Assembly (NCBI GenBank): GCA_028693355.1
Contig: JAQUVM010000001.1
Location: forward strand, 1 to 64,000
Origin: Burkholderiales bacterium
Lineage (GTDB): Bacteria; Pseudomonadota; Gammaproteobacteria; Burkholderiales; UBA11063
Reading direction: 5' to 3'
Length of the DNA: 64,000 nt
Below, in pieces: positions 38,671 through 47,536 of the stretch. A program made the translations under genes and the position numbers. Each line of letters starts with the position of its first letter. Position 1 is the stretch's first letter. The notes below the pieces were generated by a model that saw only the letters and a list, made by a program, of their open reading frames with translations, was not told the DNA's origin and did not search any database.

Positions 38671-40044
38671 TTATTGAGATACGCATACCAATCTTAAGGC
38701 AGTAAGAACAGGGGTGTCCTGACGGTCGCACGTTGATAAGTCAGCCATGATTGCGTTTTGGCCTAACACCACGGCTCCGGCCGCCACGGCAATGCCCACT
38801 GAGGTCATATTAAATGTTCCCGCGTCGCCCCAATTATTGCAATCCCCGAAACTAGCGTTATCCCAATTACCATCTAAACCAGTCCAGTACCCTAGTGTAT
38901 TTCCATACGCACTCCAGTTATATCCGTTTCCATAACCCCAAACATTGCTTAAGGGGAATGCAAAAGTAGCATCTGGTTTAGCGGTGCCTATCGTGAGGTT
39001 ACTAATAATATCAATGTAGGTCGTATCTGGGTCGAAGACCCAATCAATCGGTGAAGGTTTTGCGGAGCGGCTTGTACCGGCTATCATTGCTTTCCATGTT
39101 AGCGATCTTGCTAAATCGTTAGGTACCCACCCTGCGCTTTCAGCATCATGTTGACATATTGCATCTGCCTTAGCTATACCATTAGCGCCAGTAGGTTGCC
39201 AAACGGAATTAGCTACAACCATCGCACCATTTGGTGATGATTGTGACACGAAGACCCATTTATTAGCTGGCGGAGGTGCTGGCTGTGGGTTGACGGTAAT
39301 AGCTTTGTTTGCACTTGTATACCCATTTGCACTTGCTACTAGTGTTGTATTACCAGATTCATTTCCAGCAGTAACAGTAACATTGCATGTATTTGAAGCA
39401 GTGCTAAGATTACATGTTGATGCTGATAATGTTATTTTGCTATTATCTGCTACTACTGTTACAGGTAAACTATTTACCCCTGTACTATTACTAAGGGTAA
39501 TTGTTGCTTGTTCTGTGCTTTCAACAGTTAACTGGTTTTCTACAGATATAGACAATGTACCTGCTCTAACTTCTGGAATACTATTACTTGTTGTAACTTG
39601 CATAGTGCCCGGTAGAGATACTAGTGTACTTCCACTTATGGAGTATGCTACAGAATAAGTATATGAGCTCTCAGGTGCATTAGAACCATTAATAACTACA
39701 GCACATGAAGGAGTAGATGCAGTAATAATACATGGAGTAGGATTAAATGATGCTTGTGGAGCAGGTGGTGCAGGATTAGCAAAAGTTAATGTAATAGGTG
39801 ATTCTGAAGTGCTCATACCTGGAATTGCAATTGAACCCACAGGTGCATCTGATCTTGGATTAACTGAGAAATTTCCAGCGCTTAACTGAACTGCATGACC
39901 GTTAATAGTACCGATAGTGTCAGTAGTATTATTTCCGCCATTACTGCTACCACCGCTACATGCGCTAATTGCTAGAGGAACTACAACTAAAGCGCTGGTA
40001 ATGAGTGCGCCATTAGATATAAGTTTTGAGAATTTTTGATGCAT
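38671..40044 (-). CDS. Lipoprotein: shared stalk plus Big-like domains plus C-terminal DUF1554/C-lectin-like domain
   Basis: Lipobox LAISACSG; TIGTINGHAVQL stalk; C-terminal GANGIAKADAICQHDAESAG...WKAMIAGTSRSA...YWTGLDGNW...CNNWGDAGTFNMTSVG...LRLVCVSQ. Confidence 0.82.
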   Translation of the reverse strand: MHQKFSKLISNGALITSALVVVPLAISACSGGSSNGGNNTTDTIGTINGHAVQLSAGNFSVNPRSDAPVGSIAIPGMSTSESPITLTFANPAPPAPQASFNPTPCIITASTPSCAVVINGSNAPESSYTYSVAYSISGSTLVSLPGTMQVTTSNSIPEVRAGTLSISVENQLTVESTEQATITLSNSTGVNSLPVTVVADNSKITLSASTCNLSTASNTCNVTVTAGNESGNTTLVASANGYTSANKAITVNPQPAPPPANKWVFVSQSSPNGAMVVANSVWQPTGANGIAKADAICQHDAESAGWVPNDLARSLTWKAMIAGTSRSAKPSPIDWVFDPDTTYIDIISNLTIGTAKPDATFAFPLSNVWGYGNGYNWSAYGNTLGYWTGLDGNWDNASFGDCNNWGDAGTFNMTSVGIAVAAGAVVLGQNAIMADLSTCDRQDTPVLTALRLVCVSQ

Positions 40045-40266
40045 AAATACAGTCCTATTTAAAAAATTTACTTATGAAATAATCTAGGCGTAAATGTATC
40101 ATATAAAAAATAAGCACCATGTCTGCTTTTAGCCTACAAAGCGTGTTTAATTCTTATAAATAAAGGATTTTATTTTTAAAAACTAGATATCTGTGTTGTA
40201 TAAATGCTAATTTGGGATATTTTTATTTAATATTTATATAAATATTTTAAAAAATTCTTTAACTAT

Positions 40267-41226
40267 TTAATTGAGAACTATACTTTTTATAGTATTAATA
40301 ACATCACTAACAAGCACTTCCATTCCTTTACCTCCAAGATTTTTAGCTATATCAGATTCTAATATACCTACATACCCTGGATCACTCGCCAAATATATAG
40401 CTATAGTTGGTGTATGTGTTAAATTAGCAAAATGAGTAAATCCTGTATCTACACCTATTACTACATCAGATTTAACTATTAGATCCGCTAGTTTAGTAAA
40501 AGATAACTTTTCAATAAGAGTAATTCGTTCGCTATTTAAATTACTAATTAAACTTATAGCAAATTCATATTCAGCTTGATTACTATAAGTTATAACTATT
40601 TGTTTATTGCTATTATTAATCACCCAATTAGACAATTCAGTCCAATTTTCTAAAGACCATTTTTTATTTTCTTTAGACGTACCATGTAAAAATAATATAT
40701 AACCATTTACAAAATTTATTCCACAATCTTCAGATTTATATTGAAAATCAATTTTACGTAAATCATGCTTTAGATTAAATATTTTGGCTATAAGACCACG
40801 TAATCTTGGTACTGCAATATTATTTTGATTTACATTATAAGTAAAATCATAAAATAAACTAGCTATAGGCTCACGAGCCGACTTTCTATCCAATCCGAAC
40901 ACATAACCATCAAAAAGGTATTTGGATAGCATAGCGGACTTAATAAGACCCTGTGTATCGATTATATAGTCGTATTTGGTATTAGATAATGTCTTTTTAA
41001 AATTAGCTAGTTTATTAAACCAAGTAAATTTATTTTTTTTCCATTTTCTAAGTGGAATAGGAATTACATTATCAATAAGTGGAGATAAATTAGCAACTCC
41101 AGTAAAATTTTCATCAACTAACCAATCAATAGTTACATTGGGATTGGTTTTTTTAATATCAGGTAATACAGTGAATGTGTGAAAAATATCACCAATTGAC
41201 GACAATCTTATTATTAATATACGCAC
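40267..41226 (-). CDS. waaC: LPS heptosyltransferase I
   Basis: MRILIIRLSSIGDIFHTFTVLPDI, DTQGLIKSA, LFLHGTSKENKKW, GVDTGFTHFANL. Confidence 0.94.
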   Translation of the reverse strand: MRILIIRLSSIGDIFHTFTVLPDIKKTNPNVTIDWLVDENFTGVANLSPLIDNVIPIPLRKWKKNKFTWFNKLANFKKTLSNTKYDYIIDTQGLIKSAMLSKYLFDGYVFGLDRKSAREPIASLFYDFTYNVNQNNIAVPRLRGLIAKIFNLKHDLRKIDFQYKSEDCGINFVNGYILFLHGTSKENKKWSLENWTELSNWVINNSNKQIVITYSNQAEYEFAISLISNLNSERITLIEKLSFTKLADLIVKSDVVIGVDTGFTHFANLTHTPTIAIYLASDPGYVGILESDIAKNLGGKGMEVLVSDVINTIKSIVLN

Positions 41227-41235
41227 AAATATTCC

Positions 41236-41807
41236 TTATCCACAGTTTATTGTTAATAACTTCATTTTATCTTGTTATGAATTATAAGTTATCCACAGAT
41301 TTTATATTTTTCATTTTTTTATTTACAATCATTTTTATAAAAATACCTACATTTTATACAAAGTAAATACTTATATAACTATCTATTATATTTATCTAAT
41401 TTAAGTTATCCACATAAAAACTAGTATATAATAACAATAATAAAATATATTTTATATAAATAATTAATATATTGCAAATAAATTAAAAGATAAAACTTAT
41501 TTTTTAAAAATGAGTATTTAAAAATATTTTAGAACATTTTTTTATCTTGTATAAATATATACTATTAATTAGTTAATAAAGTTTAGTTATCCACAGGTTT
41601 ATAAAAAGATTAAAACTTATCCACAAATAGTCAACTGTAAATAGTCTAGAAATATACAAAGTAATTCAATGATTAATACTTTGATTTATATATTTTTTTT
41701 TAGATATAAACAGAAAAAATGTAAGCTAATAATAACAATAAATTATATGATATTATATATATAATAAATAAATGTTAAAATTACGTTCTGCAAAAAGGAG
41801 TTTATAA
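41236..41807. other. Putative chromosomal replication origin (oriC)
   Basis: Perfect DnaA boxes TTATCCACA at 41236, 41289, 41406, 41587 and 41617, all on + strand, in a very AT-rich ~570-bp intergenic region between divergent genes, with parS sites nearby. Confidence 0.78.
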
Positions 41808-42581
41808 ATGGCAAAAGAAGGTAAATATACCGTTGAAAAGATTACATATTTAAAACAATGGACAGATCATTTATTTAGTTTTAAGATTACTAGAGATTCT
41901 GCTTATAAATTTATTCCAGGTCAATTTGCACGTTTAGGTGTAAAAAAAGAAGATGATACTATTGTTTGGAGACCTTACTCTATAGTATCTGCTGATTATG
42001 ATGAAGAATTAGAGTTTTATTCGATAGTAGTTCCAGATGGCGAATTCACACAAAAGCTTAAAGACCTTAAATGTGGTGATGATATATATATAGATAAAAC
42101 AAATTATGGATTATTAACTACCGATAGATTTGAAAATGGTAAAGATTTATGGTTTTTATCAACTGGTACTGGGTTAGCTCCATTTATTTCTATAATGTAT
42201 GATTTCTCTATTTGGGAACAATATGATAAAGTAATATTAGTGCACGGTGTACGTGAAGAGAACGAACTAACTTATCAAGAAGAAATAAATTCTTTCTTTA
42301 CTCATGAATATTATGGTGAACTAGTAAAAGATAAACTACAATATATAAAAGTTGTTTCACGTGAAACAACAGGTGATTTAAATGGAAGAATTACAACTTT
42401 AATAGAAAATGGTGAATTAGAAAAATTTGCTAATACTCCTATTACTATTGAAAGTAGTCGTATAATGATTTGTGGTAATCCACAAATGGTAGATGATACA
42501 CGTAAAATATTAGCTGCACGTGGGTTAACTATATCTAAAAGAGCTAATCCTGGTAATATGGCTGTTGAAAATCTATGGTAA
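41808..42581 (+). CDS. fpr: Ferredoxin--NADP reductase
   Basis: FIPGQFARLGV, WRPYSIVSADYDEELEFYSIVVPDGEFTQKL, LSTGTGLAPFISI, ICGNPQMVDD. Confidence 0.93.
   Translation: MAKEGKYTVEKITYLKQWTDHLFSFKITRDSAYKFIPGQFARLGVKKEDDTIVWRPYSIVSADYDEELEFYSIVVPDGEFTQKLKDLKCGDDIYIDKTNYGLLTTDRFENGKDLWFLSTGTGLAPFISIMYDFSIWEQYDKVILVHGVREENELTYQEEINSFFTHEYYGELVKDKLQYIKVVSRETTGDLNGRITTLIENGELEKFANTPITIESSRIMICGNPQMVDDTRKILAARGLTISKRANPGNMAVENLW
42353..42368. promoter_or_regulatory. Perfect parS site within fpr
   Basis: TGTTTCACGTGAAACA, exact 16-bp palindrome. Confidence 0.88.
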
Positions 42582-42716
42582 TAATATAAATTAAACCTTT
42601 AGGGCTAGTATATTGTAAAATATATCTTTAACATACGTATGAACATAATTAATGTATTTTAAAAATAAATAATTTTATTTACATTAGATTATGTTTTTAT
42701 TTTAAAAGGTTTTTAT

Positions 42717-43388
42717 ATGTCAAATATTAAATTTTCAATTTCAGTATTGTTAGGATTTATTATTTTATCTGGTAGTTTAGTGTATATTAATAAAAATAAA
42801 GATACATTAGTTCAAGCTAAAGGTGTAGCAGAAGTTAAAGTTAAATCAGATTTAGCTACTTGGCAAATATCACTTAATCAATCTGGATATAATTTAGCTT
42901 CAGCATATAATCAAATGGAGAGTGATCAAAGTAATGTAATTGCAATATTAAAAGATCAAGGTATTCAAGAAAGTGATATTCAATCTAATAATATTTCTAT
43001 TTCAAATATGTTGATTGATAATAAAACTCAGTATCAAATATATAATACTATTACTGTTTCTAGTAAAAATGTTGATTCAATATATAAAATTAATCAAAAT
43101 CAAAAGCTTTTTATAGATAAAGGTATTTTTATTTCTGGTAGTTATGTAAATTATTATTTTACTGCAATTAATAATATTAAAGAACCTCTTTTAAAAGATT
43201 CTGTTCTTAATACTAAAATATCAGCTGGTAAAATAGCTGGAAATCTTAACAAAGAAATTGCTGAAGTTAGAAACATTAATCAAGGTGTTATCTCAGTTAA
43301 TTCAGCAGATGGTAGTCAATACAATGATATTAATTCATTATATAAAACAGTTAGAGTTGTAACAACTGCGACTTACTTAATGAAATAA
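42717..43388 (+). CDS. SIMPL domain (DUF541) protein
   Basis: VQAKGVAEVKVKSDLATWQISLNQSG..., N-terminal TM anchor. Confidence 0.85.
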   Translation: MSNIKFSISVLLGFIILSGSLVYINKNKDTLVQAKGVAEVKVKSDLATWQISLNQSGYNLASAYNQMESDQSNVIAILKDQGIQESDIQSNNISISNMLIDNKTQYQIYNTITVSSKNVDSIYKINQNQKLFIDKGIFISGSYVNYYFTAINNIKEPLLKDSVLNTKISAGKIAGNLNKEIAEVRNINQGVISVNSADGSQYNDINSLYKTVRVVTTATYLMK

Positions 43389-43450
43389 AATATAAATAAT
43401 TATTAAAAATTTTAATAATAATACCTCTACAAATTAAGTAGGGGTATTGT

Positions 43451-43466
43451 TGTTTCATGTGGAACA
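43451..43466. promoter_or_regulatory. parS-like site upstream of rsmB
   Basis: TGTTTCATGTGGAACA, 14/16 match to the parS consensus. Confidence 0.68.
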
Positions 43467-43468
43467 TT

Positions 43469-44695
43469 ATGAGCGAATATAAAATAATAAAAAGAATTAT
43501 AGATTTAGTTTATTATGAAAATAAAAATTTAAATGATTTAATTAATCAGTATAAAGAAGATGAAAATATAGTAAAAATAAGATATATTGTTTATGATTTA
43601 CTACGTTATAGTACATCTATTGATTATATATTGAGTAAACTAGTAAGAAATATTGATTATGATGTAATGGGTATTCTTAGAATAGGTATATATGAGCTTT
43701 GGTTAAGTAAAAAACCTGAATATGCAATTATTAATGATTTAGTTAATTTAACTAAAGAATTTGATGAAAAAAAGAAATCATTTGTAAATGCAGTATTGCG
43801 TAGTTTTCAAAGAAGTAAAGAAAAATTTATAAAAGATATAGATAATGAATACTCGTATAAATATAATATTCCATCATGGTTATTAAACTATTTAAAAAAA
43901 GAATATAAAAATAATTATCTAGAAATAATAAAAAGTTTTATGTATAAACCATCTTTTGGTTTAAGAGTTAATAGTAAAAAGAACTCATATAATGAATATT
44001 TGAAATTATTAATAGAAAATAATATTGAATATAAAGAAATTGATAGCAAAATAGTTTTAGATAAAGCTATTAATGTTAGTGGAATACCGGGCTTTTATGA
44101 GGGCTTGGTGAGTGTCCAAGATGTAGCGGCACAGTATATGCTAGATATATTAAAAAAACATAATATTGAAATAAAAAATGCTCTAGATATATGTAGTGCA
44201 CCAGGTGGCAAAACTTGCCAGTTATTAGAAAATTATGATTGTAATTTAACGTCTGTAGATATAGATGAAAATCGTTTAAAAAAAGTAAAGCAAAATTTAG
44301 ACAGATTAGAACTTAATTGCAATACTATACTAGGCGATGCTAATAATAAACGTTGGTGGAATGGTGACAAGTATGATTTTATTATTGCTGATGTACCTTG
44401 TTCAGCTCTTGGAACTATTAAAAGAAATCCAGATATAAAAATAACACGACGTTTAGAGGAAATTAGTAATTTTGTACAAACGCAAAGAAGTATTATTAAT
44501 AATATTTGGGAATTATTAAATTTAAATTGTTACATGATATATATAACTTGTTCTATTATGAAAGAAGAAAATCAATTAAATGTAGAATGGTTATCTAATA
44601 ATTTAAATGGATTTAAGATTATAGATGAGCTACAAATTTACCCATCTGAAAATAACGATGGTTTGTATTATGCTTTAATTAAAAAAGTAGGATGA
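43469..44695 (+). CDS. rsmB: 16S rRNA (cytosine(967)-C(5))-methyltransferase
   Basis: NusB-like N-terminus; PGFYEGLVSVQDVAAQ, DICSAPGGKTCQLLE, DVPCSALGTIKRNPDIK. Start taken at MSEYK (ORF track 43457). Confidence 0.95.
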   Translation: MSEYKIIKRIIDLVYYENKNLNDLINQYKEDENIVKIRYIVYDLLRYSTSIDYILSKLVRNIDYDVMGILRIGIYELWLSKKPEYAIINDLVNLTKEFDEKKKSFVNAVLRSFQRSKEKFIKDIDNEYSYKYNIPSWLLNYLKKEYKNNYLEIIKSFMYKPSFGLRVNSKKNSYNEYLKLLIENNIEYKEIDSKIVLDKAINVSGIPGFYEGLVSVQDVAAQYMLDILKKHNIEIKNALDICSAPGGKTCQLLENYDCNLTSVDIDENRLKKVKQNLDRLELNCNTILGDANNKRWWNGDKYDFIIADVPCSALGTIKRNPDIKITRRLEEISNFVQTQRSIINNIWELLNLNCYMIYITCSIMKEENQLNVEWLSNNLNGFKIIDELQIYPSENNDGLYYALIKKVG

Positions 44696-46824
44696 TTATG
44701 AAAAAAATAAATATAATATTTTTTACAGTAATTTTAACATTAATAATGTTTAGTTATTTTTATGTAACTATATATTCAAAATACGATGTTATGCTTTATT
44801 TGAATGATTATAGAAAAATTATTCAATTAAATAAAGTAATAGAAGCAATTTTATTATTTATTATTTTTGGGTTCGTGTATAGATTATTTTTTAGAAAAAA
44901 TAATGCCTTTGGATCTATTCTTACAAAAAAACTATTTATACTATTATCAATAGTGATACTAATACCATCATTAATAAATATAAAAATAGCTAATTACTTT
45001 ATTGATAATACGGTTAATAGATTATTTAATCCTCAAATAGAACAACTTTTAGATAATAGCTTTAATATAGCAGAAGAAAGTATAAAATATTTCTCTAAAG
45101 AATTACGTAAGAAGTCAGTAATTGCAGGTGAATATTTAAAGCTAACTGATAAAGATGAAAGTAAATCAGAAATAGCCAAAGTTAGAAAAATGCTTGATGT
45201 TGATGGGATTAGTATTTATAACAATAAAGGAAATTTATTAGTTCAAGATAACGATAAGAAATATTTAAACGATGAGTTAGAAGATTTTATTGTAGCCAAA
45301 ATAAAAAAAGTTGGTTATTTTTATGAAATAAATAAAAGCAAAGGTGGAGATTATATATTTAATTATTATCAATATTATAATGATGGAAAAATAGTTGCTT
45401 TAAGTCAAATTGCTCCAGAATTTATAAAAATTGATAATAATAATATATTGCATAATAAAGAACTTTATCAAGGATTATTAAATAATAAAGATAATTTAAA
45501 AGATGTATACACGAGTACTCTGATTATAAGTGTTTTATTATCTATAACTATTGCTGTGTTATTAACGTTATTCTTTGCACAATTTTTGATAAAACGTATT
45601 TCTAGTTTAATTGAAAATATAGAGTCTATAAAAAAAGGTTCTTATAGTAATCAAAATATATTTAAAGGTAATGATGAATTATCTCAATTAATTCACTCTT
45701 TTAATGATATGGGACATAGCTTGGAAGAATCTCAAAAAATAGAGAAAAAGCAAAAATTAGAATTAACGGAATACAAAAATTATCTTGAAAATATTATAAA
45801 TAATCTAAGCCTTAGTGTGATAGTTTATGATGATAAATATGTTATAAAAAATGTTAATTTAATAACACAAGATATTTTAAATATAGAAATAAATGATATA
45901 TTAAATATAAATATTGATAAATGGGATAATTCATATAAACATTTAGAAGGTTTAATTAAACTAATTAAAACAAAACTAGAATATGAATTAAATGAATGGG
46001 AAGAAAATATAGTATTTAGATATAAACATTATATAAAAAATTTATATGTAAAAACTATTCGTTATGAAATAAATGGCAGTATTGAATATATTACATTAAT
46101 AAGTGATGTAACTAATCTAATTATAGCTAGGCAAAATCAAGCTTGGGCTGATATTGCAAAACGATTAGCTCATGAAATAAAAAACCCATTAACGCCAATA
46201 GTTCTATCAGCTGAACGTATTCAAATGAAATTAGTTCCGAAGTTGATAGAAAAAGATCAGGAATTTTTAAATAGATTAGTTAATCAAATTATTTTACAAG
46301 TTGATGATTTAAAAGAGCTTGTTAATAAGTTTAGAGATTTTGCTAACATAAGTAAACCGCATTTAGTTAGACTTAATTTGGTAGAGTTTTTTAATCAATT
46401 TATGATACTTTATGAAAATATGAGCTTTATAAAACTTATCCATAATTTACCAGAAAATAAGAGTTTTGTTTTAGGTGATCAAAGTTTATTAAGACAAGTT
46501 TTTCATAACTTAGTAAAAAATTCTATAGAAAGTGTTGAAAATAATGAAAATAAAGATGTAAAAATTACCTTAACATGTACAGAAAATGTTATGAATATTT
46601 TGGTTAGTGATAATGGGCATGGTTTTAGTGAAAACATTATGAATAACCTGTTTGAGCCTTATCAGACAACGAAAGGAGTTAAAGGAAGTGGCCTAGGCAT
46701 GGCAATAGTTAAGAAAATTATTGATGAGCATCATGGAAAAATTGAAGTATTTAATGACGATGGAGCTAATATTGTAGTAAAATTACCACTAACCGTTTCC
46801 AATGTAGAATTTGATAGGTTATAA
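44692..46824 (+). CDS. ntrY: Nitrogen regulation sensor histidine kinase NtrY
   Basis: TM/HAMP region, PAS, H-box WADIAKRLAHEIKNPLTPIVLSAERIQ, N/G boxes. Confidence 0.93.
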   Translation: MIMKKINIIFFTVILTLIMFSYFYVTIYSKYDVMLYLNDYRKIIQLNKVIEAILLFIIFGFVYRLFFRKNNAFGSILTKKLFILLSIVILIPSLINIKIANYFIDNTVNRLFNPQIEQLLDNSFNIAEESIKYFSKELRKKSVIAGEYLKLTDKDESKSEIAKVRKMLDVDGISIYNNKGNLLVQDNDKKYLNDELEDFIVAKIKKVGYFYEINKSKGGDYIFNYYQYYNDGKIVALSQIAPEFIKIDNNNILHNKELYQGLLNNKDNLKDVYTSTLIISVLLSITIAVLLTLFFAQFLIKRISSLIENIESIKKGSYSNQNIFKGNDELSQLIHSFNDMGHSLEESQKIEKKQKLELTEYKNYLENIINNLSLSVIVYDDKYVIKNVNLITQDILNIEINDILNINIDKWDNSYKHLEGLIKLIKTKLEYELNEWEENIVFRYKHYIKNLYVKTIRYEINGSIEYITLISDVTNLIIARQNQAWADIAKRLAHEIKNPLTPIVLSAERIQMKLVPKLIEKDQEFLNRLVNQIILQVDDLKELVNKFRDFANISKPHLVRLNLVEFFNQFMILYENMSFIKLIHNLPENKSFVLGDQSLLRQVFHNLVKNSIESVENNENKDVKITLTCTENVMNILVSDNGHGFSENIMNNLFEPYQTTKGVKGSGLGMAIVKKIIDEHHGKIEVFNDDGANIVVKLPLTVSNVEFDRL

Positions 46825-46891
46825 TTAATAAATTAATAAAAATTGATAAGGCATTATACTGTCTTATCAACGTATAAATTTGGAGGACAAA

Positions 46892-47473
46892 TTGAGTAAA
46901 ACAATTTTAATAGTTGATGATGAATTAGGAATTCGCGAGCTATTGAGAGAATGTCTGGAAGATGAAGGATATTCTGTTAAGTTAGCGGAAAATGCACTAG
47001 AGGCAGATAAATTAGTAAAAGATAATAGATTTGATTTAATTTTGATGGATGTTTGGTTACCTGATATGGATGGAGTTTCTTTATTTAAGAGATTTTTATC
47101 TAACGGTGTAGTTACACCTGTTATCATGATGTCAGGTCATGCTTCAATTACAAGTGCGTTAGAAGCAATTAGAATTGGTGCAAGAGATTTCTTAGAAAAA
47201 CCACTTTCTTTAAGTAAGTTGCTTCCATTAGTGGATAAGCATATATTAAAGGAAATCGGTGGTAATGATGGATTATTAGAAGATATTTCTGAAATCATTA
47301 CCTTAGATTTAAATAATCCTTTAAAGGGTATTAAAGAAAATCTAGAAAGAAGATATTTCCTATATCATATGAATAAATACCGTGGTAATATTACTAAGAT
47401 AGCAGAAGTATCTGGAGTGGATAGAGCTCATTTATACCGTAAGTTTAAAACGCTTGGTATAAAAATAAAATAA
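46892..47473 (+). CDS. ntrX: Response regulator NtrX, short form lacking AAA+ domain
   Basis: Receiver (ILIVDDELGIRELL...LILMDVWLPDMDG...DFLEKP) joined directly to a Fis-type HTH (GNITKIAEVSGVDRAHLYRKFKTLGI). TTG start after GGAGG; ORF track 46880. Confidence 0.88.
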   Translation: MSKTILIVDDELGIRELLRECLEDEGYSVKLAENALEADKLVKDNRFDLILMDVWLPDMDGVSLFKRFLSNGVVTPVIMMSGHASITSALEAIRIGARDFLEKPLSLSKLLPLVDKHILKEIGGNDGLLEDISEIITLDLNNPLKGIKENLERRYFLYHMNKYRGNITKIAEVSGVDRAHLYRKFKTLGIKIK

Positions 47474-47489
47474 CTAAAAAAGTAATCAA

Positions 47490-47519
47490 AAATTCCGGAG
47501 CAATCTCCGGAATTTATTT
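47490..47519 (+). terminator. Rho-independent terminator after ntrX
   Basis: AAATTCCGGAG-caat-CTCCGGAATTTATTTT. Confidence 0.85.
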
Positions 47520-47536
47520 TATTGTGTGACAAAATA

